Shown piece after piece: positions 1-6,888 of a stretch of 18,211 nucleotides of DNA. Numbering within the stretch: the stretch's first letter is position 1; the number at the start of each line of letters is the position of its first letter. The DNA is from Actinomycetes bacterium (lineage in GTDB: Bacteria > Actinomycetota > Acidimicrobiia > Acidimicrobiales > CADCSY01). A program made the position numbers and the translations under genes. The stretch is taken from assembly GCA_025464025.1 (NCBI GenBank), contig JAODBP010000180.1, positions 1-18,211 of the forward strand, in the 5' to 3' direction. Under the pieces are notes generated by a model, which was not told where the DNA came from, did no database searches, and saw nothing but the letters and a program-made list of their open reading frames with translations.

Positions 1-92
1 GTGGTTACCGTTCAGTCACCTCGAAGAGAGTGATCGTTCGCCGTTCACTCCGGGGATACGGCCACGTCAACCCCGTGCTTCATGGTGCACCC

Positions 93-338
93 ATGGAAGG
101 TGAGCACCTGGACACGTTGGAGCGCATGGTCGTGAGCCCGGCGGCGGGGGTGTTCGCCGTGGTCCAGGACCTGCTCGAGACGATCGTCGCCGTGGGGACC
201 ACCATCGGCTTCGTGCACGCCGGCGACGAGGCCGTGCCGGTGCGGTCGCCGTTCGAAGGCCGGCTGGTGGCGCTCGACGCCGTCGACGGCGAGCGCCTGA
301 TCCGCCACCAGCGGGTCGGCTGGATGCGCTGCGCCTAG
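93..338 (+). CDS. Small biotin/lipoyl-fold protein without the acceptor lysine motif
   Basis: The product is about 81 aa. It reads as a single biotinyl/lipoyl-like beta-sandwich: an opening VVSPAAGVF strand, a turn at VAVGTTIGFVHAGDE, then VRSPFEGRL, a DGE turn and a closing HQRVGWMR strand. This matches the half-repeat pattern (SPxxG ... G ... SPxxG ... G..V..Q) of biotin/lipoyl attachment domains. No MKM or DKA-type lysine is present at the central turn, so it is probably not itself modified. Actinobacterial relatives of this size occur near acyl-CoA or ketoacyl-synthase genes; the role is unknown. The start is uncertain. A GTG at 30 would add 21 residues and has no spaced ribosome site. 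ATG at 126 (70 aa) has GGAG 3 bases upstream and fits the bare domain. ATG 93 is a compromise. It ends 12 bases from the convergent chemotaxis gene. Confidence 0.6.
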   Translation: MEGEHLDTLERMVVSPAAGVFAVVQDLLETIVAVGTTIGFVHAGDEAVPVRSPFEGRLVALDAVDGERLIRHQRVGWMRCA

Positions 339-350
339 TGGCCTGAGGTA

Positions 351-2318
351 CTAGGCCTCGACCAGGTGGAAGCGGGCCACCTGGCGCTGGAGCTCGGCGG
401 CCATCCCGGCCAGCTCCTCGGCGGAGCGGCGGCCCTGGGCGGCGCCGGCCGAGCTGTCGTTCGCCGACTCGGCCACCCGGGCCATCTGGGCGGCGATGTC
501 GGACGACCCCTCGGCGGCGTGGGCCACGATGCGACCGATCTCGTCGGTGGTGGCGGTCTGCTCCTCCACGGCGGTGGCGATGGAGGCCTGGGTGGCGTTG
601 ATGCGGTCGATCACCTCGGTGATGCGGCCGATGGCATCGGTGGCCACGCCGGTGTCGGCCTGGATGCTCTCGATGCGCCGGGCGATGTCGCCGGTGGCGT
701 CGGCCGTCTGCTTGGCCAGCTCCTTGACCTCGTTGGCCACCACGGCGAAGCCCTTGCCGGCCTCGCCGGCCCGGGCCGCCTCGATGGTGGCGTTGAGGGC
801 GAGGAGGTTCGTCTGCGCCGCGATCGAGGTGATGACCTGGAGCACCTCGCCGATCTCGGCCGAGCTCTGGCCCAGCTTGGCCACCGCCTCGTTCATCTCG
901 GCGGCGGCGGCCACGGCCTCGCTGCCGACGCCGGCCGCGTCGCTCGCCCCTCGGGCGATCTCGCCGATGGCGGAGGTCAGCTCGGCGGCACCGGTCGCCA
1001 CACCGGCGATGTCGGTCGACACGTCGTGGGCGGCCGACGACATGACCACGGCGTGCTCGGCCGTCTCATTGGCCGCACCGGTCAGCTGCTCGCTCACCGC
1101 CGACAGCTCGTCGGACGAGTCGGCCAGGGTCCGGGCCTGGCCGTCGATGGCGGCCATGACCTCGCTCATGTGCTGGGACACGACGTTGAGGGCCTCGGTC
1201 ATGCGACCGACCTCGTCGGTGGTGACCACCGCGACCGTCCGGCCCAGCTCGCCGTCGGCCAGCGCCGTGAGCCCGGCGAGCAGGGCGCTGGTGCCGCGGC
1301 GCACGGTCTGGGCGCAGCCCAGCACCAGGTAGAGGGCGAGGAGGAGGCTGAGGGTCGCCCACACCACGACCCGCTGCTCCTTGGCCCTGGCCCGGTCGAC
1401 CCGGGACGAGAGCAGGTCGTCGAGGCGGGGGGCGTCGGCCCGGGCCAGGGCCAGCACGGCGTCCATGGCCGGACCCGCCTGCTCGGCGGCGCCGACGGTG
1501 GTGGCGCCCGGGTCGCCGGCCAGCACGCCGGTCAACGATGCCTGGAAGGCGCCGACCTCGGTGGCCACGGTCGTGCCCGGCCCCTTCAGGTCGGCAGCCA
1601 GGCGAGCGTCGGCGGTGTTGGCGAACGCCGTCTTCAGGTTGCCGGCCACGGCGGCGGCGGTGGCGGCCACGTTGCCGTTGGCCAGGGCCAGCTCGATCCG
1701 CTCGGCGGCGGTGACCGGGGTGGAGCGACCGGCCACCAGGGCGGCGCGATCACCGGCCCGACCGATGACGTCGAGCAGCGCCGGCACCCGGCCCAGCCAG
1801 GTGTCCATCACGTAGTACGAGTCGAGGTCGGGATCGAGGATGAGGTTGGACCCGTTGCCGACTTGGACGACCAGGGCGGCCACGGCATCGGCGGCGGCGT
1901 TGAACGGATCCAGGGCAACGGCGCCGGTGGCCTCGGCATCGAGGGCCCCGAGCTGCTCGACCACGTGGTCGTACTGCTTGGTCGTGCCGAGGGTGCCACC
2001 CAGCCGCTTCTCGACCGCCCCCACCGACACCAGGGTGCGACGGGCGTCGGCCAGCCGCTGGGTGGCGACCGTCGAGTCACCGCGCACGGCCGCAGCGCGA
2101 GCCTGGACCACGTCGTGGAGCAGGGTGGTGGCGGGAGCCAGGTAGACGACGCCGTCGCGCTCGGCATCGCTGAAGGCGATCTGGGCGCCCTTCTCCTGGA
2201 AGTAGCCGCGCGTCACCAGTCCGAGGGGCAGGAGCAGCACCAGGGCCAGGGCCGCGAACTTCTGCACGAAGGTCAGGCGACCCATGAGGGCGCGGCTGGG
2301 CTGCATCACGTCAGGCAT
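351..2318 (-). CDS. Methyl-accepting chemotaxis protein
   Basis: This is a membrane chemoreceptor of about 655 aa that would signal to CheA/CheW. From ATG 2318: TM1 at about residues 20-38 ([15 protein letters not shown]), an extracytoplasmic sensor domain at about 40-315 that is rich in alanine helices and contains [12 protein letters not shown], and TM2 at about 317-335. A HAMP domain follows at about 338-388 ([18 protein letters not shown]). The long cytoplasmic coiled coil has the highly conserved signalling tip at about 500-536 ([31 protein letters not shown]), which makes the family assignment secure. The C-terminus VARFHLVEA lacks a CheR-docking pentapeptide. The frame is open to 2438, but residues before MPDV do not look like receptor sequence and would run across the divergent LLM start. 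ATGs at 2306 and 2285 are other possible starts. No che genes are in the window. Confidence 0.95.
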   Translation of the reverse strand: MPDVMQPSRALMGRLTFVQKFAALALVLLLPLGLVTRGYFQEKGAQIAFSDAERDGVVYLAPATTLLHDVVQARAAAVRGDSTVATQRLADARRTLVSVGAVEKRLGGTLGTTKQYDHVVEQLGALDAEATGAVALDPFNAAADAVAALVVQVGNGSNLILDPDLDSYYVMDTWLGRVPALLDVIGRAGDRAALVAGRSTPVTAAERIELALANGNVAATAAAVAGNLKTAFANTADARLAADLKGPGTTVATEVGAFQASLTGVLAGDPGATTVGAAEQAGPAMDAVLALARADAPRLDDLLSSRVDRARAKEQRVVVWATLSLLLALYLVLGCAQTVRRGTSALLAGLTALADGELGRTVAVVTTDEVGRMTEALNVVSQHMSEVMAAIDGQARTLADSSDELSAVSEQLTGAANETAEHAVVMSSAAHDVSTDIAGVATGAAELTSAIGEIARGASDAAGVGSEAVAAAAEMNEAVAKLGQSSAEIGEVLQVITSIAAQTNLLALNATIEAARAGEAGKGFAVVANEVKELAKQTADATGDIARRIESIQADTGVATDAIGRITEVIDRINATQASIATAVEEQTATTDEIGRIVAHAAEGSSDIAAQMARVAESANDSSAGAAQGRRSAEELAGMAAELQRQVARFHLVEA

Positions 2319-2370
2319 GTCGACAACTGCTCGACGCCCATGGGGGGAGCCTGAGGAAGACCGGGAGAAA

Positions 2371-2376
2371 TATGCT
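2371..2376 (+). promoter_or_regulatory. TATGCT -10 box, likely leaderless promoter
   Basis: TATGCT fits TANNNT and ends 9 bases before the ATG at 2386. The only purine-rich ribosome-site candidate (GGGAG) lies about 20 bases upstream of the ATG, too far to serve. Leaderless mRNAs with this spacing are common in actinobacteria. The box lies in the 67-bp spacer that diverges from the chemotaxis gene. No -35 hexamer is evident. Confidence 0.45.
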
Positions 2377-2385
2377 CCCGCCGCA

Positions 2386-3366
2386 ATGCGGATCTCTTGT
2401 GGCCTGGTGCCCTCCCTGGACGTCGTCGAGCACGCCAAGCTGGCCGAGGAGCTCGGCTACCAGCGGGCCTGGCTCTACGACTCCCCCGCCATCTACCTCG
2501 ACATCTGGGCCTCCCTCGCCCTGGTCGCCACCCAGACCGAGCGCATCGGGCTCGGCACCGCCGTGCTCGTCCCCAGCCTGCGCAACGTGGTGGCCACCGC
2601 CTCGGCCATCGCCACCATCGAGGCCGTGGCCCCGGGCCGGCTGGCGTGCGCCTTCGGCACCGGCGCCACCGCCCGGTGGACGCTCGGCAAGCGAGCCCTG
2701 TCGCTGGCCACCGTCGGCCAGCACCTGCGCCAGCTGCGAGGGCTGCTCGCCGGCGAGGTGGTGGAGGTCGACGGCCTCGCCTGCCAGATGACGCAGCTCC
2801 CCCGCTTCGCCCCGGCTCGCCCCATCGCCGTCCCCCTGCTGCTCAGCGCCCTCGGCCCCAAGGGCCAGGAGCTCACCCGGGAGGTGGCCGACGGGATCAT
2901 GACGGTGGGCTTCGACGCCCCCGGCTTCGACTGGAGCGCCCGGCTCGTCGTGGGCACCGTGCTCGACCAGGGGGAGGCGCTCACGTCGGAGCGGGTCAAG
3001 CAGTCCGCCGGCCCGTGGTACGCCATCATGGGCCACGGGGCGTGGGAGGCCGTGCCGGAGGCGGTCGACGGCTTCCCCGGCGGCGCCGAGTGGCGGGCCA
3101 AGCTCGAGTCGATGCGGCCCGAGGGCGAGCGCCACCTGGCCGTGCACGAGGGCCACGCCACCACCGTCACCGAGCTCGATCGGATCCTGGTCGACGCCGC
3201 CGGCGAGGGCATCGTCGGCATGGGCTGGGTGGCCGAGGCCGACGCCATGGCGGCCAAGATCGCCGACGCCGAGGTGGCCGGCACGACCGAGATCATCTAC
3301 GCCCCGTCCGGTCCCGACATCGCTCGGGAGCTCCGCGCGTTCGCCGCCGCGGCAAAGATCAGCTGA
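2386..3366 (+). CDS. LLM-class flavin/F420-dependent oxidoreductase
   Basis: The 326-aa product is a cytosolic bacterial luciferase-like monooxygenase (TIM barrel) that would use F420 or reduced flavin. Family hallmarks seen are the N-terminal strand [28 protein letters not shown] at 16-33, [16 protein letters not shown] at 52-67, the alanine-rich helix then [12 protein letters not shown] at 82-93, and [14 protein letters not shown] in the second half. The ATG at 2386 was chosen because it opens directly on the first barrel strand and follows a TANNNT box; an upstream frame extends to 2284 but reads as non-family sequence. The stop overlaps the next ATG by 1 base (TGATG), so it heads an operon with an NTF2-like protein, an epimerase-like protein and a CoA-transferase. 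Substrate unknown. F420 use is the usual inference for this family in actinobacteria and is not proven by the sequence. Confidence 0.9.
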   Translation: MRISCGLVPSLDVVEHAKLAEELGYQRAWLYDSPAIYLDIWASLALVATQTERIGLGTAVLVPSLRNVVATASAIATIEAVAPGRLACAFGTGATARWTLGKRALSLATVGQHLRQLRGLLAGEVVEVDGLACQMTQLPRFAPARPIAVPLLLSALGPKGQELTREVADGIMTVGFDAPGFDWSARLVVGTVLDQGEALTSERVKQSAGPWYAIMGHGAWEAVPEAVDGFPGGAEWRAKLESMRPEGERHLAVHEGHATTVTELDRILVDAAGEGIVGMGWVAEADAMAAKIADAEVAGTTEIIYAPSGPDIARELRAFAAAAKIS

Positions 3367-3785
3367 TGGACAACAAGCAGGTCGTGGAGCAGTACTGGGA
3401 TGCGCTGGCCGCGCGGGACTGGGACGGCATGAAGGCCCTGCTCACCGACGACGCCCACTACACCGACGTGGGCACGCCCGGCCCCGGTGGCACCGGCCCC
3501 GACGGCGTGGTCAACCGGGTGAAGATCGGGCTCGAGCCGCTCGAGGGCTACGAGCACCTGCCCGGCACCAACATGATCGGCGAGGGCGACCTGGTCATGA
3601 CCGAGCACACCGAGCGCTGGACGTTCCACACCGGCGAGGTCATCGACCACTCGTTCGTGTCGGTCACCCAGCTGCGGGACGGGAAGATCTGCCGCTGGCA
3701 CGACTACTCCAACATCCCGAACATCACCGAGAACGCCCCGGCCTGGTGGCTCGAGCACATCATGAAGGCGTCGGCCCAGGGATGA
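3366..3785 (+). CDS. NTF2-like (SnoaL-type) protein
   Basis: The 139-aa product has the layout of a cystatin/NTF2-like alpha+beta barrel: an N-terminal helix VVEQYWDALAARDWDGMKALLTDDAHYTDVG (residues 6-36), a glycine/proline loop, then strands with HLPGTNMIGEGDLVMTEHTERWTF, IDHSFVSVTQLRDGKICRWHDY and a C-terminal helix. The helix-then-strand opening and the G-x-I-x-x-W-H-D-Y strand are typical of SnoaL-like cyclases, limonene-epoxide-hydrolase-like enzymes and ketosteroid-isomerase relatives. Internal Asp, His and Glu residues could line a small hydrophobic pocket. It overlaps the LLM gene by 1 base and the next gene by 4 (ATGA), so it is probably made together with them. It may isomerise, hydrate or hydrolyse the product of the LLM enzyme; that role is inferred from position only. 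Confidence 0.85.
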   Translation: MDNKQVVEQYWDALAARDWDGMKALLTDDAHYTDVGTPGPGGTGPDGVVNRVKIGLEPLEGYEHLPGTNMIGEGDLVMTEHTERWTFHTGEVIDHSFVSVTQLRDGKICRWHDYSNIPNITENAPAWWLEHIMKASAQG

Positions 3786-4885
3786 ACATCCTCGTCATCG
3801 GCGGCACCGGGCCCACCGGCATCCCGATGGTGCAGTCGCTGGTCGACCACGGCCACCTCGTCACCCTGCTCAACCGCGGGCTCCACCCCCGGCCGGAGAC
3901 GCCGCCCGAGGTCACCCTGCTGCGGGCCGACCCCTACGACGAGGCGTCGCTGGCCGAGGCCCTGGGCGAGGGCACGTGGGACGTGGTGGTGGCCATGTAC
4001 GGGCGGCTGCGGCGCATCGCCGAGCTGACCCATCGCCGGTGCGGGCACTTCGTGTCGGTCGGCGGCGTGCCCGCCTACCGGGGTTGGACCGACGCCTGGC
4101 AGCACGACCCGGCCGGGCTGCCGGTGCCGGTGAAGGAGGACGCCGACCTGGTCGAGGACCCGGCCATCGACGAGAAGGGCTACCGGATCGTCCGCACCGA
4201 GCAGGCCGTGGTCGCCGCCCACCCCGACGCCGCCCACGTCCGCTACCCGTACGTCTACGGCCCCCACCAGGTGGTGCCCCGGGAGTGGTCGATCGTGCGC
4301 CGCATCCACGACGGCCGGCGCCGGATCATCGGGGCCGACGAGGGCCTGACCCTCCACCACCACGGCTACACCGAGAACCTGGCGGCCGCCCTGGTGCTCG
4401 GCATCGAGGAGCCCGAGCGGTCGGGGGGCACGATCTTCAACGCTGCCGACGAGGAGGTGCTCACCGTCCGCCAGGTGGTCGAGCTGTGCGCCACCGCCCT
4501 CGGCGCCGAGCTGGAGATCGTCTCCATGCCCTACGACCTGGCCGTGCCGGCGTGGCCGCTGCTGGCCCAGCCGCTGCCCACCCACCGGGTGCTCGACCTC
4601 ACCCGGCTCCACCACCAGCTCGGCCACCGCGACGTGGTGCCGGCCCGCGCCGCGCTGCCGCTGACGGCCCGGTGGCTGGCCGAGCACCCGCTGGCCCCCG
4701 GCGCCCAGGAGGAGGTGGTGCTGACCGACCCGTTCGACTACGCCGCCGAGGATGCCCTCATGGACTCGTGGCAGGCGGCCCGGGCCTCGGTCGTCGTCCC
4801 CGAGTTCGCCGTGAAGCCGGGGTGGGGCCTGGCCTACAGCGGCCCCCACGGTCGGCCCCGCACCCAGAAGGAGTTCGTCGAATGA
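3782..4885 (+). CDS. NAD(P)-binding epimerase/dehydratase-like (extended SDR) protein
   Basis: The 367-aa product is a Rossmann protein of the extended SDR type. It starts MNILVIGGTGPTG, a nucleotide-binding loop at residues 3-13, with an NRG motif after the second strand (31-33) that resembles CSP41-like and NADP-preferring members. HFVSVGGVPAYRG (89-101) sits where the catalytic Ser strand is expected, and VRYPYVYGPHQ (153-163) is the strongly conserved epimerase segment. The expected YxxxK reads Y134-R-I-V-R138, so lysine is replaced by arginine. FNAADEEVLTVRQVVEL (219-235) matches the usual C-terminal half. The start at 3782 gives an ATGA overlap and opens on the first strand; CAGGG lies just upstream. 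It is the third gene of the LLM operon and overlaps the CoA-transferase gene by ATGA. Substrate unknown. Confidence 0.87.
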   Translation: MNILVIGGTGPTGIPMVQSLVDHGHLVTLLNRGLHPRPETPPEVTLLRADPYDEASLAEALGEGTWDVVVAMYGRLRRIAELTHRRCGHFVSVGGVPAYRGWTDAWQHDPAGLPVPVKEDADLVEDPAIDEKGYRIVRTEQAVVAAHPDAAHVRYPYVYGPHQVVPREWSIVRRIHDGRRRIIGADEGLTLHHHGYTENLAAALVLGIEEPERSGGTIFNAADEEVLTVRQVVELCATALGAELEIVSMPYDLAVPAWPLLAQPLPTHRVLDLTRLHHQLGHRDVVPARAALPLTARWLAEHPLAPGAQEEVVLTDPFDYAAEDALMDSWQAARASVVVPEFAVKPGWGLAYSGPHGRPRTQKEFVE

Positions 4886-6072
4886 CCGGTGGTCCCATGG
4901 AAGGCATCCGCGTCCTCGACCTGTCGATCGCCCTCACCGGGCCCTACGCCGGCGCCCTGCTGGCCGACCAGGGGGCCGACGTCATCAAGGTCGAACGCCC
5001 CGGCATCGGCGACATCGCCCGGTGGGTGGGCGTGGCCGTGAACGGCATGAGCTCGCTCTACCTGGTGTGCAACCGGGGCAAGCGGTCGATCGTCGTCGAC
5101 ATCCAGACGCCCGAGGGTGCCGACATCGTCCTGCAGCTGGCGACCAAGGCCGACGTCGTCCTCCAGAACTTCCGCCCCGGCGTGCTCGACCGCCTGGGCC
5201 TGGGCTACGAGGCGGTGCAGGCGGTGAACCCCGACGTGGTCTACGTGTCGCTGTCGGGCTTCGGGAGCGAGGGCCCCTACAAGGACCGCAGCGCCTACGA
5301 CACGGTGATCCAGGCCTACGCCGGGCTGGCCGCCAACCAGGCCGATCCCGCCGACCACGTGCCGGTGTTCCTCCGCCAGACCGCGGCCGACAAGGTCACG
5401 TCGCTGTTCGCCAGCCAGGCCATCGCCGCCGCCCTCTTCGCCCGAGCGCGGGGCAAGGGCGGCCAGCACGTCGAGGTCTCGATGACCGACGCCGTCACCT
5501 CGTTCCTCTGGGCCGACTCGGCCGCCAACGAGGTGCTGCTCGACTCCGACCACACGATGAACTCGTCGTTCGTCGCCGGCTTCAAGCCGTTCCGGTTCCT
5601 CGACGGCTGGGGCATCTGCACGCCGACGTCCGACCACGACTTCGCCGGGCTGTGCCGGGGTCTCGGCGTCGAGGGCTACGACGACCCCCGCATCGCCACC
5701 ATCGGCGAGCGCATCAAGCACCGCGACGTGCTCGAGCCGGTCATGGACCTCTGCTACGCCCACGCCGCCAACATGACGATGGCCGAGGCCAAGGAGCGGT
5801 GGGAGGCCGAGCGGGTGCCGTTCTCGATGATCCTCACGCCCGAGCAGCTCACCGAGGACCCGCATGCGGTGGCCATCGGGCTGTTCGAGGAGGCCGACCA
5901 CCACGTCGTCGGCCGCACCCGCATCCCCCGTCACCCGATCCTGTTCGGCGGGACGCCGGCCAAGCTCGGCGGCAGCTCGCCGGCGCTGGGCGAGCACACC
6001 GACGAGGTGCTCACCGAGCTCGGCCTCGGCGACCAGCTCGCCGACCTCCGCGCCCGCAACGTCATCGCCTGA
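4882..6072 (+). CDS. CaiB/BaiF family class III CoA-transferase
   Basis: The 396-aa product would move CoA between an acyl-CoA donor and a carboxylic acid in the cytosol, via an aspartyl-CoA anhydride. Family features run in order: MEGIRVLDLSIALTGPYAG (6-24), LLADQGADVIKVERP (26-40), NRGKRSIVVDI (64-74), ADVVLQNFRPGVLDRLGLGY (90-109), VYVSLSGFGSEGPY (120-133), then D170 in TAAD as the expected catalytic aspartate and GKGGQHVEVSMTDA (191-204). Length is typical. AAGGAG lies 8 bases before the ATG at 4882, a good ribosome site, and the start overlaps the upstream stop (ATGA). It is the last gene of the LLM operon and suggests the pathway works on CoA thioesters. The gene ends a few bases before a 52-bp palindrome. 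Confidence 0.95.
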   Translation: MTGGPMEGIRVLDLSIALTGPYAGALLADQGADVIKVERPGIGDIARWVGVAVNGMSSLYLVCNRGKRSIVVDIQTPEGADIVLQLATKADVVLQNFRPGVLDRLGLGYEAVQAVNPDVVYVSLSGFGSEGPYKDRSAYDTVIQAYAGLAANQADPADHVPVFLRQTAADKVTSLFASQAIAAALFARARGKGGQHVEVSMTDAVTSFLWADSAANEVLLDSDHTMNSSFVAGFKPFRFLDGWGICTPTSDHDFAGLCRGLGVEGYDDPRIATIGERIKHRDVLEPVMDLCYAHAANMTMAEAKERWEAERVPFSMILTPEQLTEDPHAVAIGLFEEADHHVVGRTRIPRHPILFGGTPAKLGGSSPALGEHTDEVLTELGLGDQLADLRARNVIA

Positions 6073-6076
6073 CCCT

Positions 6077-6128
6077 CGAACTGGCGACGGATCGTCTACA
6101 GATCTGTAGACGATCCGTCGCCGGTTCG
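6077..6128. terminator. 52-bp near-perfect palindrome, likely bidirectional terminator
   Basis: Two 26-base arms meet at AGATCT with no DNA spacer (centre 6102/6103). All positions pair except 6082/6123, which is T opposite G and would be a wobble in RNA. The stem would stop transcripts from both the CoA-transferase (stop at 6072) and the convergent DUF998 gene, whose last 8 codons and TAG (6096-6098) lie inside it. There is no T-tract, so termination may be Rho-linked or a stem-only stop. A protein-binding dyad or an inserted repeat is the alternative. Confidence 0.6.
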
Positions 6129-6665
6129 GTGGAGGCGCAGGGCCATGGCGATGATCCAGGCGTCGACGATCGTGAGCCCGGCGCGTTGGAAGAGGCCGTG
6201 GGCCGGTCCGATGGCGGTGGCGGCGAGGCAGGCGCCGGCACCGACGCCGGCGGCGATCGACGCGGCCCGCCACCGGCCCTTCAGGTGGGGTGCGGCCAGC
6301 AAGGGCACGAGCGAGACCGTGAGGTAGGCGAACGACGCGGCGACGGCGTGGCCCGGCACGTCCTCCCCCGGCCGCAGCGGCACGGCGGCCACGGCGAGCG
6401 AGCCGGCGCCGGCGGCGAGGGCGGCCAACCAGGCCGGTCCGTCGACCGCCTTGCGGAGGCCGAGCCCGAACACCGGCACCCCGATCCCGAACGCGACCAT
6501 GCCAGCCGTCATCCAGGGCCGGGTGGGCGCGCCGAGCTCGGCCAGGTGGCTGATGGCGTCCCGGACCGGCGAGTAGCCGTCGGTGACGGCGCCGCCCACG
6601 GCCCACGCCGCGATGAACGCGGTCGGGCCGGCGACACCGCCGACGGTGGCGGGACGGAGCCTCAG
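6096..6665 (-). CDS. DUF998-like six-helix membrane protein
   Basis: The product reads as an integral membrane protein of unknown function in the DUF998 style: hydrophobic helices with the signature DGYSPVRDAISHLAELGAP after the first helix. From a CTG start at 6665 it is 189 aa, with helices at about 8-26 (GGVAGPTAFIAAWAVGG), 52-70, 79-97, 108-125, 136-154 and 161-178. The conventional start is GTG 6599 (167 aa), but that removes the first helix, which is plainly coded upstream in the same frame with no ATG, GTG or TTG. CTG 6665 overlaps the stop of the small ORF upstream as CTGA, mirroring the ATGA overlaps elsewhere here. I therefore prefer 6665 but hold it loosely. The C-terminal GDGSSTDL is encoded within the palindrome shared with the convergent CoA-transferase. 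Confidence 0.72.
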   Translation of the reverse strand: MRLRPATVGGVAGPTAFIAAWAVGGAVTDGYSPVRDAISHLAELGAPTRPWMTAGMVAFGIGVPVFGLGLRKAVDGPAWLAALAAGAGSLAVAAVPLRPGEDVPGHAVAASFAYLTVSLVPLLAAPHLKGRWRAASIAAGVGAGACLAATAIGPAHGLFQRAGLTIVDAWIIAMALRLHRTGDGSSTDL

Positions 6666-6769
6666 TCGAACAGACCGGCGGTGTCGTCCCGCAGGAACGG
6701 GTCGATGTCGGCGTCGAACCGCGATGGCCGCAGCAGGCGCGGCATCAGCCGCAGCAGTGAGCGAAGCAC
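6662..6769 (-). CDS. Candidate 35-aa small ORF upstream of the DUF998 gene
   Basis: Starting at GTG 6769, this frame codes a 35-aa peptide beginning MLRSLLRLMPRLLRPSRF and ending DDTAGLFD. The first half is basic and leucine-rich, a possible amphipathic membrane-binding helix; the second half is acidic. AGGGGGG (6775-6781) lies 5 bases upstream of GTG, an excellent ribosome site. The TGA at 6662-6664 overlaps the CTG proposed for the DUF998 gene by the CTGA pattern, suggesting translational coupling. I recognise no family. It could be a small membrane partner, a leader peptide controlling the downstream gene, or chance. The ribosome site and the stop-start overlap are the support; conservation cannot be judged here. 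Confidence 0.5.
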   Translation of the reverse strand: MLRSLLRLMPRLLRPSRFDADIDPFLRDDTAGLFD

Positions 6770-6785
6770 GAGGACCCCCCTACCC

Positions 6786-6805
6786 GGATCACATGGATGT
6801 GATCC
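6786..6805. promoter_or_regulatory. Perfect inverted repeat GGATCACAT-GG-ATGTGATCC
   Basis: Two 9-base arms separated by 2 bases lie in the 119-bp spacer between the divergent small ORF/DUF998 unit and the amidohydrolase-Rieske operon. The site sits 17 bases upstream of the small-ORF start codon, where a repressor could block it. It is a candidate operator for a dimeric regulator; no regulator gene is adjacent. Confidence 0.5.
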
Positions 6806-6813
6806 TCCTCAGA

Positions 6814-6830
6814 GGTTGCCATGTGCAACC
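6814..6830. promoter_or_regulatory. Inverted repeat GGTTGC-CATGT-GCAACC
   Basis: Two perfect 6-base arms with a 5-base spacer lie 8 bp from the previous palindrome in the same divergent spacer. The size and symmetry suit a TetR-, GntR- or MarR-type operator. It is about 58 bases upstream of the amidohydrolase ATG. The function is inferred from symmetry and position. Confidence 0.4.
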
Positions 6831-6888
6831 GTTGTGATGGCGGACGCAACCCTGCCAGCATGGGTGGGCACGGCGACGAGGGGGATCC

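Noticed and set aside
366..2354. 662-codon open frame on the plus strand opposite the chemotaxis gene
   Set aside because: It is the antisense shadow of a clear chemoreceptor; the product is repetitive Gly/His/Arg/Leu with no recognisable domain, as expected from very GC-rich codons.
2319..2438. 40-residue N-terminal extension of the chemotaxis protein
   Set aside because: It would cross the divergent promoter and the start of the LLM gene, and has no receptor-like character before the first helix.
3704..4849. 381-codon minus-strand frame opposite the epimerase-like gene
   Set aside because: The plus-strand gene has a nucleotide-binding motif and ATGA overlaps on both sides; the antisense product is low-complexity.
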